Source: Komagataeibacter xylinus
GTDB taxonomy: Bacteria > Pseudomonadota > Alphaproteobacteria > Acetobacterales > Acetobacteraceae
Length of the DNA: 64,000 bases
Assembly: GCF_009834365.1 (NCBI RefSeq)
Contig: NZ_CP041348.1
Location: 2,889,001-2,953,000, forward strand
Direction: 5' to 3'
Positions 16,732-25,884 of this stretch are shown piece after piece. The translations under genes were made by a program, and so were the position numbers. Each line of letters starts with the position of its first letter. The stretch's first letter is position 1. Below the pieces are notes generated by a model. The model searched no databases. It worked only from the letters and a program-made list of their open reading frames with translations, and was not told the DNA's origin.

Positions 16732-17048
16732 CCAAGCACCCCGCACCCCCTGAACCGGTAAAGACCATCGAACTGCCGGAGCCGGTCACAAGCCGCTCCG
16801 GCGCCACCTATACCGAACTGAACCTGTCTGAGCCCACCGGTGGCCAGGTGCTCAATGCCGAAAAGCACCTCAAGGGCGCCACCATCGGCCCGGCAGACCT
16901 GCGCATGTATTCGCTCACGCTGGTCTCACAGAATGCGGGCATCCCGTTCAGCGATGTGCGCGACCTGTTCCCCATCAGCGTCATCAATGAAGCAACCCGA
17001 TACCTCCAATCTTTCATAGAAGCTGGCCAGGAGACTGGCGAGAACTGA
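16728..17048 (+). CDS. Tail assembly chaperone, upstream frame (Mu gp41-like, TAC_7)
   Basis: 106 residues. KTIELPEPVTSRSGATYTEL, then LSEPTGGQVLNAEKH, and NAGIPFSDVRDLFPISVINEA match the phage tail assembly chaperone family downstream of Mu-type tubes. In this family a second product is made by ribosomal frameshift near the end, and an extension frame is indeed open (16991-17167). The short and long forms coat the tape measure during tube assembly. Confidence 0.85.
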   Translation: MTKHPAPPEPVKTIELPEPVTSRSGATYTELNLSEPTGGQVLNAEKHLKGATIGPADLRMYSLTLVSQNAGIPFSDVRDLFPISVINEATRYLQSFIEAGQETGEN

Positions 17049-17167
17049 CCGTCTTCCTGTCACGGCGGCTCGGCTGGTCAGCACAGGAATCACAATCCCT
17101 GACGCCCACGGAGATGGTGTGGTGGCTGGAGGAAATCAAAAGACAGACTGAAAGCGAGCGCGAATAA
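16991..17167 (+). CDS. Frameshift extension of the tail assembly chaperone (gp42-like)
   Basis: The -1 frame is open from the stop at 16988 to TAA 17165-17167 and overlaps the end of the chaperone gene. It has no ATG near its beginning, so it is invisible to normal ORF calling. Its sequence ends LGWSAQESQSLTPTEMVWWL plus a charged helix, the pattern seen in the second product of P2 E' and Mu-like chaperones. The TAA overlaps the tape-measure ATG (TAATG). The slip should occur between 16991 and 17045; no perfect X XXY YYZ heptamer is obvious there. Confidence 0.7.
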   Translation, partial: SNPIPPIFHRSWPGDWRELTVFLSRRLGWSAQESQSLTPTEMVWWLEEIKRQTESERE

Positions 17168-19167
17168 TGGCTGGCGGATTTACCATCACCATCTCCGCTG
17201 TCGACAAGGCCAGCGCGAGGATGAACGACATCACCAAGCGCATCAACGCCATGAACGCCCCCGTCAGGAAATTCCGGGGGGCGTTTGGCCGTTTCATGGA
17301 TGCCACTGGCGTGCGCCGCGTGGCCGGTGCCTTCCGCGACTGGTCGCGTGCCGGCCTGCAGGTGGCAGGCTCCCTGCTCAAGATCGTCGAGCCTATGGGC
17401 ATCCTCACGGGGGCTGCCTCCCTAGCCGGGCTGTACAAGCTCACCACGGCCTGGGCGCAGTTCGGCACAAGGCTGGGCTTCGACGCCCAGCGCATCGGCA
17501 TCATGCCCCAGAAATTGCAGGCCCTCCAGGGCGCTGCCGAGGAAGCCGGGGCATCCGCAGGCTCCATGACTACGGGCCTGCGCTCACTGCACGACAACAT
17601 GGTCGACGCCATCGGCGGCCGTAATAACGAAGCCCTGCTGTATTTCCGGCAGCTGCGGATCAATATCGGCAGCATGCGTGGCGGTGTGCGCAGCGTCACG
17701 GATGTGCTGCCCGAACTGGCGGACAAGATCGCCCGCATCCGCGAACCGACATTGCAGGCCCGTGTTGCCACCCAGCTGCTCGGCGCAGCGGGCGAAGAAC
17801 TGCTCCCCTATCTCCGTCGCGGCTCCAAAGGCATGCAGCAGCTGGAGGCGGATTCCCGCTACCTGGGCGTAACCAACCAGAAAGGCGTGCAGGCCGCCTA
17901 TGATCTGCAGCTGGCCCAGACGCGCCTAGGCATGGCGACCCGTGGCCTTGCCTATTCCATTGCCGAACAGGCAGGCCCCGGTCTCAAGTCGCTGCTCGAC
18001 TGGTTCACCAACCTTATCGCCAAGAACCGCGAGGCAATAGCAGCCCGCATCGGGCAGGCCGTGCAGACCTTCGCCAAATGGCTCATGTCCATAAACTGGC
18101 AACAGGTCGGCGACGAAATCGGCCAGATTGCCGATGATGCCCAGGATGTTGCCAAAAGCCTCGGCGGCTGGAAGGAAACCGCCAAGGATGTCGGCAAGGT
18201 CATTATGGCGTTGCTGATCACAAGGGTCATGTTTGGTCTGGGCATGATGATGGCCCGCATCGTGCAGGTGACCGCAGCGATCAAGGCCATGCGTGCTGCC
18301 AGTAGCGCGGCAGATCTGGCAGATGCCGCAGGCGCTGCCGCATCTGGTGGCGGAAGTGCTGCTGCTGCAGCAGCGGCAGGCGGCACCGGCATCCTGTCGC
18401 GCCTCGGCCGCTATGGCCGCACCGGACTGCGCTGGGGTGGCCGCGCCCTGGGCGGCGTGGCCATGGCAGGGCTGGCCTATGATATATGGAACAACGTTTT
18501 TACCGGCGGCGATCATCTGGCCAGTAACGATACGACCATTCATGGCAGCACGCTGAATAAGGACATTGCGGCTCAGGCACGTCTGGCCGCTGCAAAATAT
18601 GGCCTCGATCCTGACCGCTTTACCAGCCTGCTCCAGACAGAGGGAGGTGGCTACGACCGCGTATCGCCCGCTGGCGCATTCGGGCCTGCCCAGCTCATGC
18701 CGAAAACGGCTGCCGGCCTGGGACTGCCTGACGATATCCACGCGCCTGGTTACAGCTGGCAGGGCAATCTGGACGGGGGCGCACGCTATTTCAGGCAGAT
18801 GCTTGACCTTTTCCACGGCAACTACAATGCCGCTGAAGCGGCCTATAATGCTGGCCCCTTCAATGCGGGCGTGAAGCGATACGCCGCCACGGGCGACCCG
18901 TCAGGCCTGCCGGATGAAACGCAGAATTACGTCCAGTCCATCAACGCCCTGACCAGTTCCGCCAGGCGCATGAATGGCAGCGCCAAAAGCGATGGGAGTG
19001 CACAGGGCAGTAGCTGGAACGACTTCTCCCGCCGCATGACCATTGACCTGCGCGTGCATAACGATGGCCATCCCCAGGGCGCACGCGTCAGCGTCAAAGG
19101 CGCACGCATGGCCGGCGGCGGCCCAGCGCCCAAAATATCCACAGCAATGCCAACCGAGACAATGTAA
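17167..19167 (+). CDS. Tail tape measure protein with lytic transglycosylase domain
   Basis: 666 residues. The N-terminal part is helical (AGGFTITISAVDKASARMND is the usual tape-measure opening) with hydrophobic segments around residues 340-450. Residues about 472-600 form an SLT domain: KYGLDPDRFTSLLQTEGGG (catalytic Glu in QTEGG), then SPAGAFGPAQLMPKTAAGLG and NYNAAEAAYNAGPFNAG. The tape measure sets tail length and the SLT domain opens peptidoglycan at injection. The fusion is known in some phages. Confidence 0.9.
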   Translation: MAGGFTITISAVDKASARMNDITKRINAMNAPVRKFRGAFGRFMDATGVRRVAGAFRDWSRAGLQVAGSLLKIVEPMGILTGAASLAGLYKLTTAWAQFGTRLGFDAQRIGIMPQKLQALQGAAEEAGASAGSMTTGLRSLHDNMVDAIGGRNNEALLYFRQLRINIGSMRGGVRSVTDVLPELADKIARIREPTLQARVATQLLGAAGEELLPYLRRGSKGMQQLEADSRYLGVTNQKGVQAAYDLQLAQTRLGMATRGLAYSIAEQAGPGLKSLLDWFTNLIAKNREAIAARIGQAVQTFAKWLMSINWQQVGDEIGQIADDAQDVAKSLGGWKETAKDVGKVIMALLITRVMFGLGMMMARIVQVTAAIKAMRAASSAADLADAAGAAASGGGSAAAAAAAGGTGILSRLGRYGRTGLRWGGRALGGVAMAGLAYDIWNNVFTGGDHLASNDTTIHGSTLNKDIAAQARLAAAKYGLDPDRFTSLLQTEGGGYDRVSPAGAFGPAQLMPKTAAGLGLPDDIHAPGYSWQGNLDGGARYFRQMLDLFHGNYNAAEAAYNAGPFNAGVKRYAATGDPSGLPDETQNYVQSINALTSSARRMNGSAKSDGSAQGSSWNDFSRRMTIDLRVHNDGHPQGARVSVKGARMAGGGPAPKISTAMPTETM

Positions 19168-20471
19168 TGTCCGTAATCGACCTGTTCATTCCTGCGATCT
19201 GGCGCGGCGTTCCCTTCCTTGTGCGTGACGGCGGCGTCACTGGCGGCCGCAGGGCTGCCGTTCACCAATATCCCTACCGCGATGATCCCTGGATCGAGGA
19301 CATGGGCCGCGCGCCGCGTGTCCTGACACTGTCCGGGCGCCTGGTCGGTGATGATGTCTACCTCCAGCGCGCCGCCCTTCTGGCCGCATGCGAGCTTGAA
19401 GGGCCCGGGCTGCTCATCCATCCCTCGCTCGGCCCGGTGCAATGTAGCCTGGTCGAGCCCATCACCCTGCGCGACAGCGGCATGGCCCAGCGCGAGGTGC
19501 AGTTCGAAATGGTGCTGATGCAGGCGGGATCGCGCCTGTATCCCAACCTGCTCATCAACACCCAGAGCGCGATCCTTGTGGCCGTGGCAGGGGCCGTTAT
19601 TGCCGTGGCGGACATACTCGCCACTCAGCTCTCCAGCATCTCGTCCGCAGCGCCCTGCATCGGCCTTGGCGCCCAGAACGTGGCGAGTGCCTGGGGTGCA
19701 GGTGCCAGCGCGGCAGGCCGCGATCCGGGTGCCATCGCCAATGAAACCTCGGGCCTGACCAGCTATAACGGGCGCTATGCCGGGGGCAGTCTCGCCACGC
19801 CGGCACCGGCAGGCGCCACTGTTGCCAGCCAGCGCGCAGCCGTGGTCACCTCCCGCACCGCGATCGATGCAGCCGTGGGCAGCCTGTCCACCGCTGCCCT
19901 GTCCGTCGTGTCAGATCCCGCCACATGCGCCACGGCAGCCCGCAGCGTTGTCACCGCCATCCGCTCGGCCACGATCAGCCCGGTGGACCAGATGCGTGTG
20001 CTCTCCACGCTGGCCGGCTACACGCCCACGGTTATGAACACCACGGCCCCGATCGGTGCTGATGTCGCGCTGGTGCGTACCGCGCTGGGCGCAGCCCTGC
20101 GCCTGTCCGCCATCATCGGCCTGGCCGAGGCGATCGAGGCTGCCCAGCCCGACAGCGCGGAACAGGCGCAGGCCATGCTGGTCATGATCATCAACCTGAT
20201 CGATACGGAAATCATCGCGGCGGCCGACAGCGCAAACAGCATGGCCTACAGCGCATTGCGCGACCTGCGTACCACCGTGGTGCAGGATCTGAGCGAGCGC
20301 GGCGCCCAGCTGGGCCATATCGAAACCTTTAGCTTCAACGCCTGCATGCCGGCCATCGCGCTGGCCTGGCGTCTTTACCGCGACCCGACCCGTACCCGCG
20401 ACCTGATCGCCCGCGCATCGTGCGCCCATCCCCTGTTCATGCCCATGCAGTTCGAGGCCCTCGACCAATGA
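19167..20471 (+). CDS. DNA circularisation N-terminal domain protein (Mu gpN-like)
   Basis: 434 residues. The N-terminal block IWRGVPFLVRDGGVTGGRRA, then HQYPYRDDPWIEDMG and LEGPGLLIHPSLGPVQC is diagnostic of DNA_circ_N. In Mu, gpN is a tail/baseplate protein. The C-terminal half is Ala-rich and helical. Order tape measure, gpN, gpP matches Mu. It overlaps the next gene by ATGA at 20468. Confidence 0.9.
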   Translation: MSVIDLFIPAIWRGVPFLVRDGGVTGGRRAAVHQYPYRDDPWIEDMGRAPRVLTLSGRLVGDDVYLQRAALLAACELEGPGLLIHPSLGPVQCSLVEPITLRDSGMAQREVQFEMVLMQAGSRLYPNLLINTQSAILVAVAGAVIAVADILATQLSSISSAAPCIGLGAQNVASAWGAGASAAGRDPGAIANETSGLTSYNGRYAGGSLATPAPAGATVASQRAAVVTSRTAIDAAVGSLSTAALSVVSDPATCATAARSVVTAIRSATISPVDQMRVLSTLAGYTPTVMNTTAPIGADVALVRTALGAALRLSAIIGLAEAIEAAQPDSAEQAQAMLVMIINLIDTEIIAAADSANSMAYSALRDLRTTVVQDLSERGAQLGHIETFSFNACMPAIALAWRLYRDPTRTRDLIARASCAHPLFMPMQFEALDQ

Positions 20472-21613
20472 ACCTCATCAACGCCCTGGCAGGCGGCGAC
20501 CTGCCCGACATCAACACCGAAGTCAGCCTCACCATCGGCAACCAGAAATGGCAGGGCTGGCAGGAAATCCGCATCACCCGAGGGGCCGAGCGCTGCCCGT
20601 CAGATTTCGATATCGGCCTGACCGAGAAATACCTCGACACCAGCAAGATCGACATCCGCCCCGGCGATGCCTGCAAGCTCTCCATCGGCGACGTGAAGGT
20701 GATCGATGGCTATGTCGACGTGTATGAAATCAGCGTTGGCCAGGACCATCAGGTCCGCATTGTCGGGCGCTCGCGCTGTTCCGACCTGGTCGATACCCAC
20801 GCCGTTGTTCCAGGTGGCCAGCTGGGCAACTGTGATCTGGTGCAGCTGGCCAGGCAGCTCTGTGCGCCCTACGGGATCGATGTGGTGACAAAAAACATCA
20901 CGCTCCCGTCTACAGCCGGTGACCGCATCATCCAGTTCTTTAACGTAAATCTCGGCGAGACCCCCTATCAGCTGATCGAGGAATGTGCCCGCTATATGGC
21001 GGTCATGGTCTATGATGATGCCGACGGCAATCTCGTCCTGTCCTCTGTCGGCACAGACCAGCATGCCAGCGGCTTTGCCGAGGGTGTGAATGTGATGGAA
21101 GCCGGCGTCTCCTTCCGCATGGATGAACGCTTCAGTACCTATCTGCCCGTGCTGTTCAGCGTGCAGAACTTCAACGATTTCGATAACCCTAATGCAGGGA
21201 ACGAGTTCACCCCGGTGCTCGACCCTGGCGTGCCCCGCTATCGGCCTTTCTTTGTCATCAGTGAGCAGAGCTATAATGGCCAGTTCCTCGCCGAGCTACG
21301 GGCGAAATGGGAACTCCAGCGCCGGCGGGGCCGCTCGCAGTCCGTGCGGCTTTCCTGTGATTCATGGCATGACAAGAACGGTAAGCTCTGGACACCGAAT
21401 ACCCTCGCCCCCGTGCATCTGCCCAGCCTCAAGCTGCCCGGCAAGACATGGCTGATCACGGATGTCACCTTCTCCAAGAGTGCCGAGACAGGCACCACGG
21501 CCGAATTGAACCTGATGCCACCAGAGGGCATGTCGGTCGAGCCTGCTGTCCAGACCCCGTTTGACTGGCAGGTTGATCAGGCCCTGCAGGAAGCCGGCGG
21601 GGAACAGGCCTGA
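20468..21613 (+). CDS. Baseplate hub protein (Mu gpP/gp44-like)
   Basis: 381 residues from ATG 20468 (ATGA overlap with gpN gene). QGWQEIRITRGAERCPSDFD and RPGDACKLSIGDVKVIDGYV, followed by VRIVGRSRCSDLVDTHA, fit the gpP/gp44 hub family, structurally related to T4 gp27. It forms the centre of the baseplate. Shares its last base with the next start. Confidence 0.9.
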   Translation: MNLINALAGGDLPDINTEVSLTIGNQKWQGWQEIRITRGAERCPSDFDIGLTEKYLDTSKIDIRPGDACKLSIGDVKVIDGYVDVYEISVGQDHQVRIVGRSRCSDLVDTHAVVPGGQLGNCDLVQLARQLCAPYGIDVVTKNITLPSTAGDRIIQFFNVNLGETPYQLIEECARYMAVMVYDDADGNLVLSSVGTDQHASGFAEGVNVMEAGVSFRMDERFSTYLPVLFSVQNFNDFDNPNAGNEFTPVLDPGVPRYRPFFVISEQSYNGQFLAELRAKWELQRRRGRSQSVRLSCDSWHDKNGKLWTPNTLAPVHLPSLKLPGKTWLITDVTFSKSAETGTTAELNLMPPEGMSVEPAVQTPFDWQVDQALQEAGGEQA

Positions 21614-22089
21614 TGCGTCATCTTCTCTCGCGCCTGTTCGGTATAGGCCGCACCTCGTCCGCACCAAACGACAGCGGCAATGTCCAGTTGGTGCAGGTCG
21701 GCCTCAATGAATATGAAACGCTTGATGGGCGGCAGGTCATCATAGCCTATGGCCTGATCAGCTGCCCGCCAGTAGGGGCGGATGTCGTACTGACCTGCAC
21801 TGGTGGCAAACGCACCGACAGCATTGTCACGGGCCACAACCATCAGGCCTATCGCTACAAAGGCGCGAAACCGGGTGAATCCGGCATCGCCAATATGGTC
21901 AACGGCAGCCTGATCCTGTGCAGGGAAAACGGGGATGTCTACATCAAGCCCGCATCCGGCAACGTTATCGTGGATGGCGGCACCGTCACGGCAGATGACT
22001 TCATCACCACGGGAGGAATCAAGCTCTCCGACCACGTCCATGGCGGTGTACAGGCCGGCTCCGCCAATACGGGTAAGCCCCAGTCATGA
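21613..22089 (+). CDS. Baseplate spike protein (Mu gp45/gpV-like)
   Basis: 158 residues. The central OB-like part (GRQVIIAYGLISCPPVGADV) is followed by short beta repeats (GNVIVDGGTVTADDF) and a C-terminal SDHVHGGVQAGSANTGKP. The HVH motif coordinates iron at the tip in the Mu/P2 spike family. It pierces the outer membrane. Confidence 0.9.
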   Translation: MRHLLSRLFGIGRTSSAPNDSGNVQLVQVGLNEYETLDGRQVIIAYGLISCPPVGADVVLTCTGGKRTDSIVTGHNHQAYRYKGAKPGESGIANMVNGSLILCRENGDVYIKPASGNVIVDGGTVTADDFITTGGIKLSDHVHGGVQAGSANTGKPQS

Positions 22090-22565
22090 CCGATATCCGC
22101 CTTGTCTATGACAATACGCGCATGGAATGCGACTGGGTCATCACCAATGGCGACCTCGACACGGATGCGGATCTGGAGACCGCGGTCCTGTTCAGCTTGT
22201 TCACCGATGCGCCTGCCCCCAGCGGCACTGTCATCCCCGACGGCACGAACGACCTGCGGGGCTGCTGGATCGATGGGATGGAAAGCTTCCAGATGGGCTC
22301 CCTGCTCTGGACGATCGAGGGCGCGAAAAAGTCTGGTAATGGCCTGCTCACCCATGCCCGCACCATATGCGAGCAGGCCCTGCAATGGATGATCGATGCC
22401 GGCATCGTGGGTGCCATCACGGTGCGGACATCGTGGCTGAACGCCAATTCCTTGAATATCCGCATCCAGCTGACAAAGCCCGATGGCAGCCCCCTGTCCT
22501 TCCAGTATGCGTGGGCGTGGAGGGACACCACGCGCAATGCCCTATCAACAGCCAACCCTTTCTGA
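22086..22565 (+). CDS. Baseplate protein gp46-like (Phage_GP46)
   Basis: 159 residues. Opening MTDIRLVYDN and NGDLDTDADLETAVLFSLFT, then RGCWIDGM and SLLWTIEGAKK are the GP46 family signature. It is the Mu counterpart of P2 gpW and bridges hub and wedge. Overlaps both neighbours. Confidence 0.92.
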   Translation: MTDIRLVYDNTRMECDWVITNGDLDTDADLETAVLFSLFTDAPAPSGTVIPDGTNDLRGCWIDGMESFQMGSLLWTIEGAKKSGNGLLTHARTICEQALQWMIDAGIVGAITVRTSWLNANSLNIRIQLTKPDGSPLSFQYAWAWRDTTRNALSTANPF

Positions 22566-23649
22566 CCTGCAGGCGCAGGGCCTCAATGATATTGTTGCAA
22601 CCAATATCACGCAGGGCCGCGCACTTTTTCCGCGCTCGGTCCTGCGCGCCCTGACCTGGTGCTTCGCCAACCTGACATGGGGCAATTATGATTTTCTTGC
22701 CTCATGCTACCGGCAGGCCGTCCCGTTCACCGCAACGGATGAAGCGCTCGATGGCTGGGGCGCCATGCGCGAGATCCTGCGCAAGGATGCAACAGCCGCC
22801 ACCGGCACCGTTCAGTTCACCGGCGCAACCCCACAAAAGCCGCTGCCCATGGGCACCGTCATCATGCGGGCGGATGGGCTGGACTACATCACCACAGCGG
22901 ATGCCGCGGCTGATGCTACCGGCACCCTGTCCGCTCCCGTCACCTGCCAGACCACCGGTGCGACCGGGAACTGTGATGCCGGCATCGCCTTCAGCCTGCT
23001 CACGGCTATCTCCGGTCTGCCAGCGCAGGGCGTCGCCCTGGCGGCGTTTACCGGTGGCGCCGATATGGAAACCGACAGCGAATACCGCACCCGCGTGCTC
23101 GCAGCCTACGCCTCGCGCGCGGGTGGCGGCCGGCAGGACGATTACGTGGAATGGGCCGAGGATGTAGCCGGCGTCACCCGCGCGTGGTGCAATCCCAACG
23201 GCTTCGGCCCCGGCACCGTCGTGGTGTATTTCATGATGGATGATGCCGAGGCGGCCAACGGTGGATACCCGCAGGGCACCGATGGCGGCGCTGCCGATGA
23301 AACACGGTATGCACCTGCCACGGGCGACCAGCTTACGGTGGCCGATGCCATCTATCCCCAGCGCCCCGCCACGGCGCTGGTCATCGCCTGTGCGCCAACG
23401 CCCTGCCCGATCGATGTCACGGTCAGGAACCTCTCGCCCAACACGACTGCCCAGATCACAGCCATGGAAACCGCCCTGGCCGATCTGTTCTACCGCGAAG
23501 GTACGCCTCTGGGCATGACGCTGGCCCAGAGCGATATCGAGGATGCCCTGCTTTCTACAGGCGCATCCTTTACCATGGTCTCGCCCGCCGGGCCGACCGA
23601 TATCCCGGTCGGCAGCCTGCCATCCGTTGGCGCTGTGGTGCCAGCCTGA
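22537..23649 (+). CDS. Baseplate wedge protein J (Mu gp47-like)
   Basis: 370 residues from ATG 22537, overlapping gp46 by 29 nt. LDGWGAMREILRKDATAATG and GTVQFTGA, then TDSEYRTRVLAAYASRAGGG and DYVEWAEDVAGVTRAW are hallmark segments of the Baseplate_J family. It is the main wedge component. Confidence 0.94.
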   Translation: MPYQQPTLSDLQAQGLNDIVATNITQGRALFPRSVLRALTWCFANLTWGNYDFLASCYRQAVPFTATDEALDGWGAMREILRKDATAATGTVQFTGATPQKPLPMGTVIMRADGLDYITTADAAADATGTLSAPVTCQTTGATGNCDAGIAFSLLTAISGLPAQGVALAAFTGGADMETDSEYRTRVLAAYASRAGGGRQDDYVEWAEDVAGVTRAWCNPNGFGPGTVVVYFMMDDAEAANGGYPQGTDGGAADETRYAPATGDQLTVADAIYPQRPATALVIACAPTPCPIDVTVRNLSPNTTAQITAMETALADLFYREGTPLGMTLAQSDIEDALLSTGASFTMVSPAGPTDIPVGSLPSVGAVVPA

Positions 23650-24245
23650 TGGCTATTCCCTCCTACTCGGCCGATCAGCTGCTGGCCGCGTTCAAGCGCA
23701 CGCTCTACCGGGGCCGCGCCTGGCCACGCGGTACCGACACGGTCATGCATGTCACGCTCTCCGGCTTCATGCCCGCGCCTGCCCGCTTCATCGCGGCCGC
23801 GCGCAACCTTGTGCCTGATGTCTTTCCTTCGACCACCACCAGCGTATTGCCGGAATGGGAAGCTTCCCTCGGCCTGCCCGATCCCTGCGCGGGCGAGAGC
23901 CCCACCATCGAGGAGCGCCGCGCCCAGGTCGTAGCGCGCCTGACCGATAGTGGTGGCGCATCGATCCCTTATTACGTCCAGTTCGCCAAGACGCTGGGTT
24001 ACAACATCACCATTACCGAGTTCGCGGCTGCCCGTGCCGGTGCCCTGCGTGCAGGCCAGCCCTGCTGCGGCACGGCCTGGGCCTATGCGTGGCAGGTCAA
24101 TGCGCTACAAACCACCGTCACCCGCTTCGCGGCCGGCCAGTCCTATGCGGGCGATGCGCTGGCCAACTGGGGCAATGCCGTCCTGGAGTGCGAGATCCGC
24201 GCCCGCGTGCAGGCCCACACCATTGTCATGTTTGCATACGGATAA
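23649..24245 (+). CDS. Baseplate/tail protein gp48-like (DUF2313/YmfQ)
   Basis: 198 residues. YSADQLLAAFKRTLYRGRAW near the start and LPEWEASLGLPDPC with the following EERRAQVVARLTDSGG are typical of DUF2313 (Mu gp48, P2 gpI-like). It attaches fibres to the baseplate. The end is 6 nt before the fibre gene. Confidence 0.9.
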   Translation: MAIPSYSADQLLAAFKRTLYRGRAWPRGTDTVMHVTLSGFMPAPARFIAAARNLVPDVFPSTTTSVLPEWEASLGLPDPCAGESPTIEERRAQVVARLTDSGGASIPYYVQFAKTLGYNITITEFAAARAGALRAGQPCCGTAWAYAWQVNALQTTVTRFAAGQSYAGDALANWGNAVLECEIRARVQAHTIVMFAYG

Positions 24246-24251
24246 TTCATC

Positions 24252-25421
24252 ATGGTCTATCGCATAGACGACCCGACTGCCGCGTCGTCACCGCCCGCAG
24301 TCCCATCAGCATCCGGCCTCACGCCGGGCTATTTCACCAATGGCAATCCGTCCGCCTCGCTCCCCGCCACGCTGGTGCCCGACTGGTGGCTCAACATGGT
24401 GCAGGGAGAACTGGAGGCGGCTGTCAAAGGCGGCGGCCTGACGCCCGACAAGACCAATAACGGTCAGCTACTGCTCGCCATCCAGGCCCTTGCTAAAGGG
24501 GCCGCCTCGGGCGCCGTGCTCGGCTCTCCCGGCGTGCTGGCCACGGGCGATGTGGCGGGTGGCGTGCTCTACTATTCCGCAGCCCTCAAGGGGCCTGCCT
24601 TCACCTACGGCACCACCACGGTCGGCCTGCTGACCACGACGGCGCTGGACGGCTACGTGACCACCGGCGCCCTGACCACGGCGCTGGCGGGCTATCTCTC
24701 GCTGGGCGGCGGCAACGTCACCGGCGATATGGACTGGGGCAGCAAGACCGCTGCGGGCACGGTGACGCACCGGTTCTGGTCGGCAGGGCCACCTGCCACG
24801 GGTGATGCCACGCCTGACGCGACCCTGACCGTAACGGGCGGCACGCCGGGCACGGCCAACCAGGGCACGTTCCGGCTCTCCACCGGCACATTCGACCTGA
24901 GCGGGTCGGGCAAGGTTCTGGTGCCTGACGTGGTGGATTTCACCACGCAGGAAGCCCTGAGCGCGAAGGTGGCCGAGGCGCGCTACATCGGGTCGGTGCT
25001 GGCGGCAGGCTCCACGGATGTCCGCGTCACAGACATTCAGGTAGGGAGCGACGGTAGCCTCAGTGTAACCGGAAGCGATGGGAATACATATGACTACGTC
25101 CAGTCCTCAATAATACAGTCAGGTGCTGTTTTTATTGAGAGGACGGGTAAGCTTATAAAGCAGGTATTCACGGTCACGTTGCCGAAAGGCCAAGGTTCCA
25201 GCAGTCTCGTCGTCACATTGCCGGTGGCGCTCTCGACGGCGATCATATCCGGCACAGGGAATGCGCTGAATGGAACTAATGGCAAGGTCATCCTTGTTCC
25301 TGCCGTGAACATACTCTCCGTAGAAGGCTCAATCAGTCAGGTTGAAGTTTTTGCGGATAATCTGGCGAGCCAGGCATGGTCAGAAACTGTGGATGTCCAG
25401 GTTACTGTCGAGGGATATTGA
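24252..25421 (+). CDS. Tail fibre protein
   Basis: 389 residues. N-terminal attachment region (residues about 25-75: TPGYFTNGNPSASLPATLVP, then WWLNMVQGELEAA), typical of Mu-like fibre proteins. It is followed by Thr/Ala/Gly-rich repeats (TTTALDGYVTTGALTTALAG) and a beta-rich C-terminus that probably binds the receptor. GC content drops after about 25040 (for example AATAATACAGTCAGG), a sign that the tip was exchanged by recombination. Confidence 0.85.
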   Translation: MVYRIDDPTAASSPPAVPSASGLTPGYFTNGNPSASLPATLVPDWWLNMVQGELEAAVKGGGLTPDKTNNGQLLLAIQALAKGAASGAVLGSPGVLATGDVAGGVLYYSAALKGPAFTYGTTTVGLLTTTALDGYVTTGALTTALAGYLSLGGGNVTGDMDWGSKTAAGTVTHRFWSAGPPATGDATPDATLTVTGGTPGTANQGTFRLSTGTFDLSGSGKVLVPDVVDFTTQEALSAKVAEARYIGSVLAAGSTDVRVTDIQVGSDGSLSVTGSDGNTYDYVQSSIIQSGAVFIERTGKLIKQVFTVTLPKGQGSSSLVVTLPVALSTAIISGTGNALNGTNGKVILVPAVNILSVEGSISQVEVFADNLASQAWSETVDVQVTVEGY

Positions 25422-25422
25422 T

Positions 25423-25884
25423 ATGTCATGGAAAGAAGTATTTTCGAGCAGCCGTTACTGGGCCGTTTATAATCCCGCAGTTGCTGCCCCATCTCCTGTT
25501 CTCGCATGGGTTGATTTATCCCTGATGCCGGATGATGTGAAACCATCCTGGTGGACGTCCGATCTGTCGCAGATAGCGCTCACGGCAGCGCAATGGACAG
25601 CGCGGCAGACGACAGGACAGGGCATTCAGAACGGCGCAATCGTTGCCTATACGCCGCCCGCTGCTGTCGTGCCGCTGAAGACGCAGGCCACCAGTGCGCA
25701 GGCGTGGATACAACAGCAGGCCAATCTCGCCGCCGCGATGGGCGCGACCTTCACCGCTGACATGAAGGCCTATGTGCTGGCGATCAACGCGATCGCCAGC
25801 GGCACCGACACCACCAGCACCACCCTGCCTGCCCAGCCCACGGATGTGATGACGGCCACCACGACCACAGGAGCAACGACATGA
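25423..25884 (+). CDS. Fibre-associated protein, probable tail fibre assembly factor
   Basis: 153 residues from ATG 25423, right after the fibre stop. Trp-rich first half (SRYWAVYNP and KPSWWTSDLSQ), then an Ala/Gln/Thr-rich helical and low-complexity tail. Position after the fibre gene suggests a fibre chaperone or accessory; no family is recognised. Overlaps the following gene by ATGA. Confidence 0.55.
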   Translation: MSWKEVFSSSRYWAVYNPAVAAPSPVLAWVDLSLMPDDVKPSWWTSDLSQIALTAAQWTARQTTGQGIQNGAIVAYTPPAAVVPLKTQATSAQAWIQQQANLAAAMGATFTADMKAYVLAINAIASGTDTTSTTLPAQPTDVMTATTTTGATT

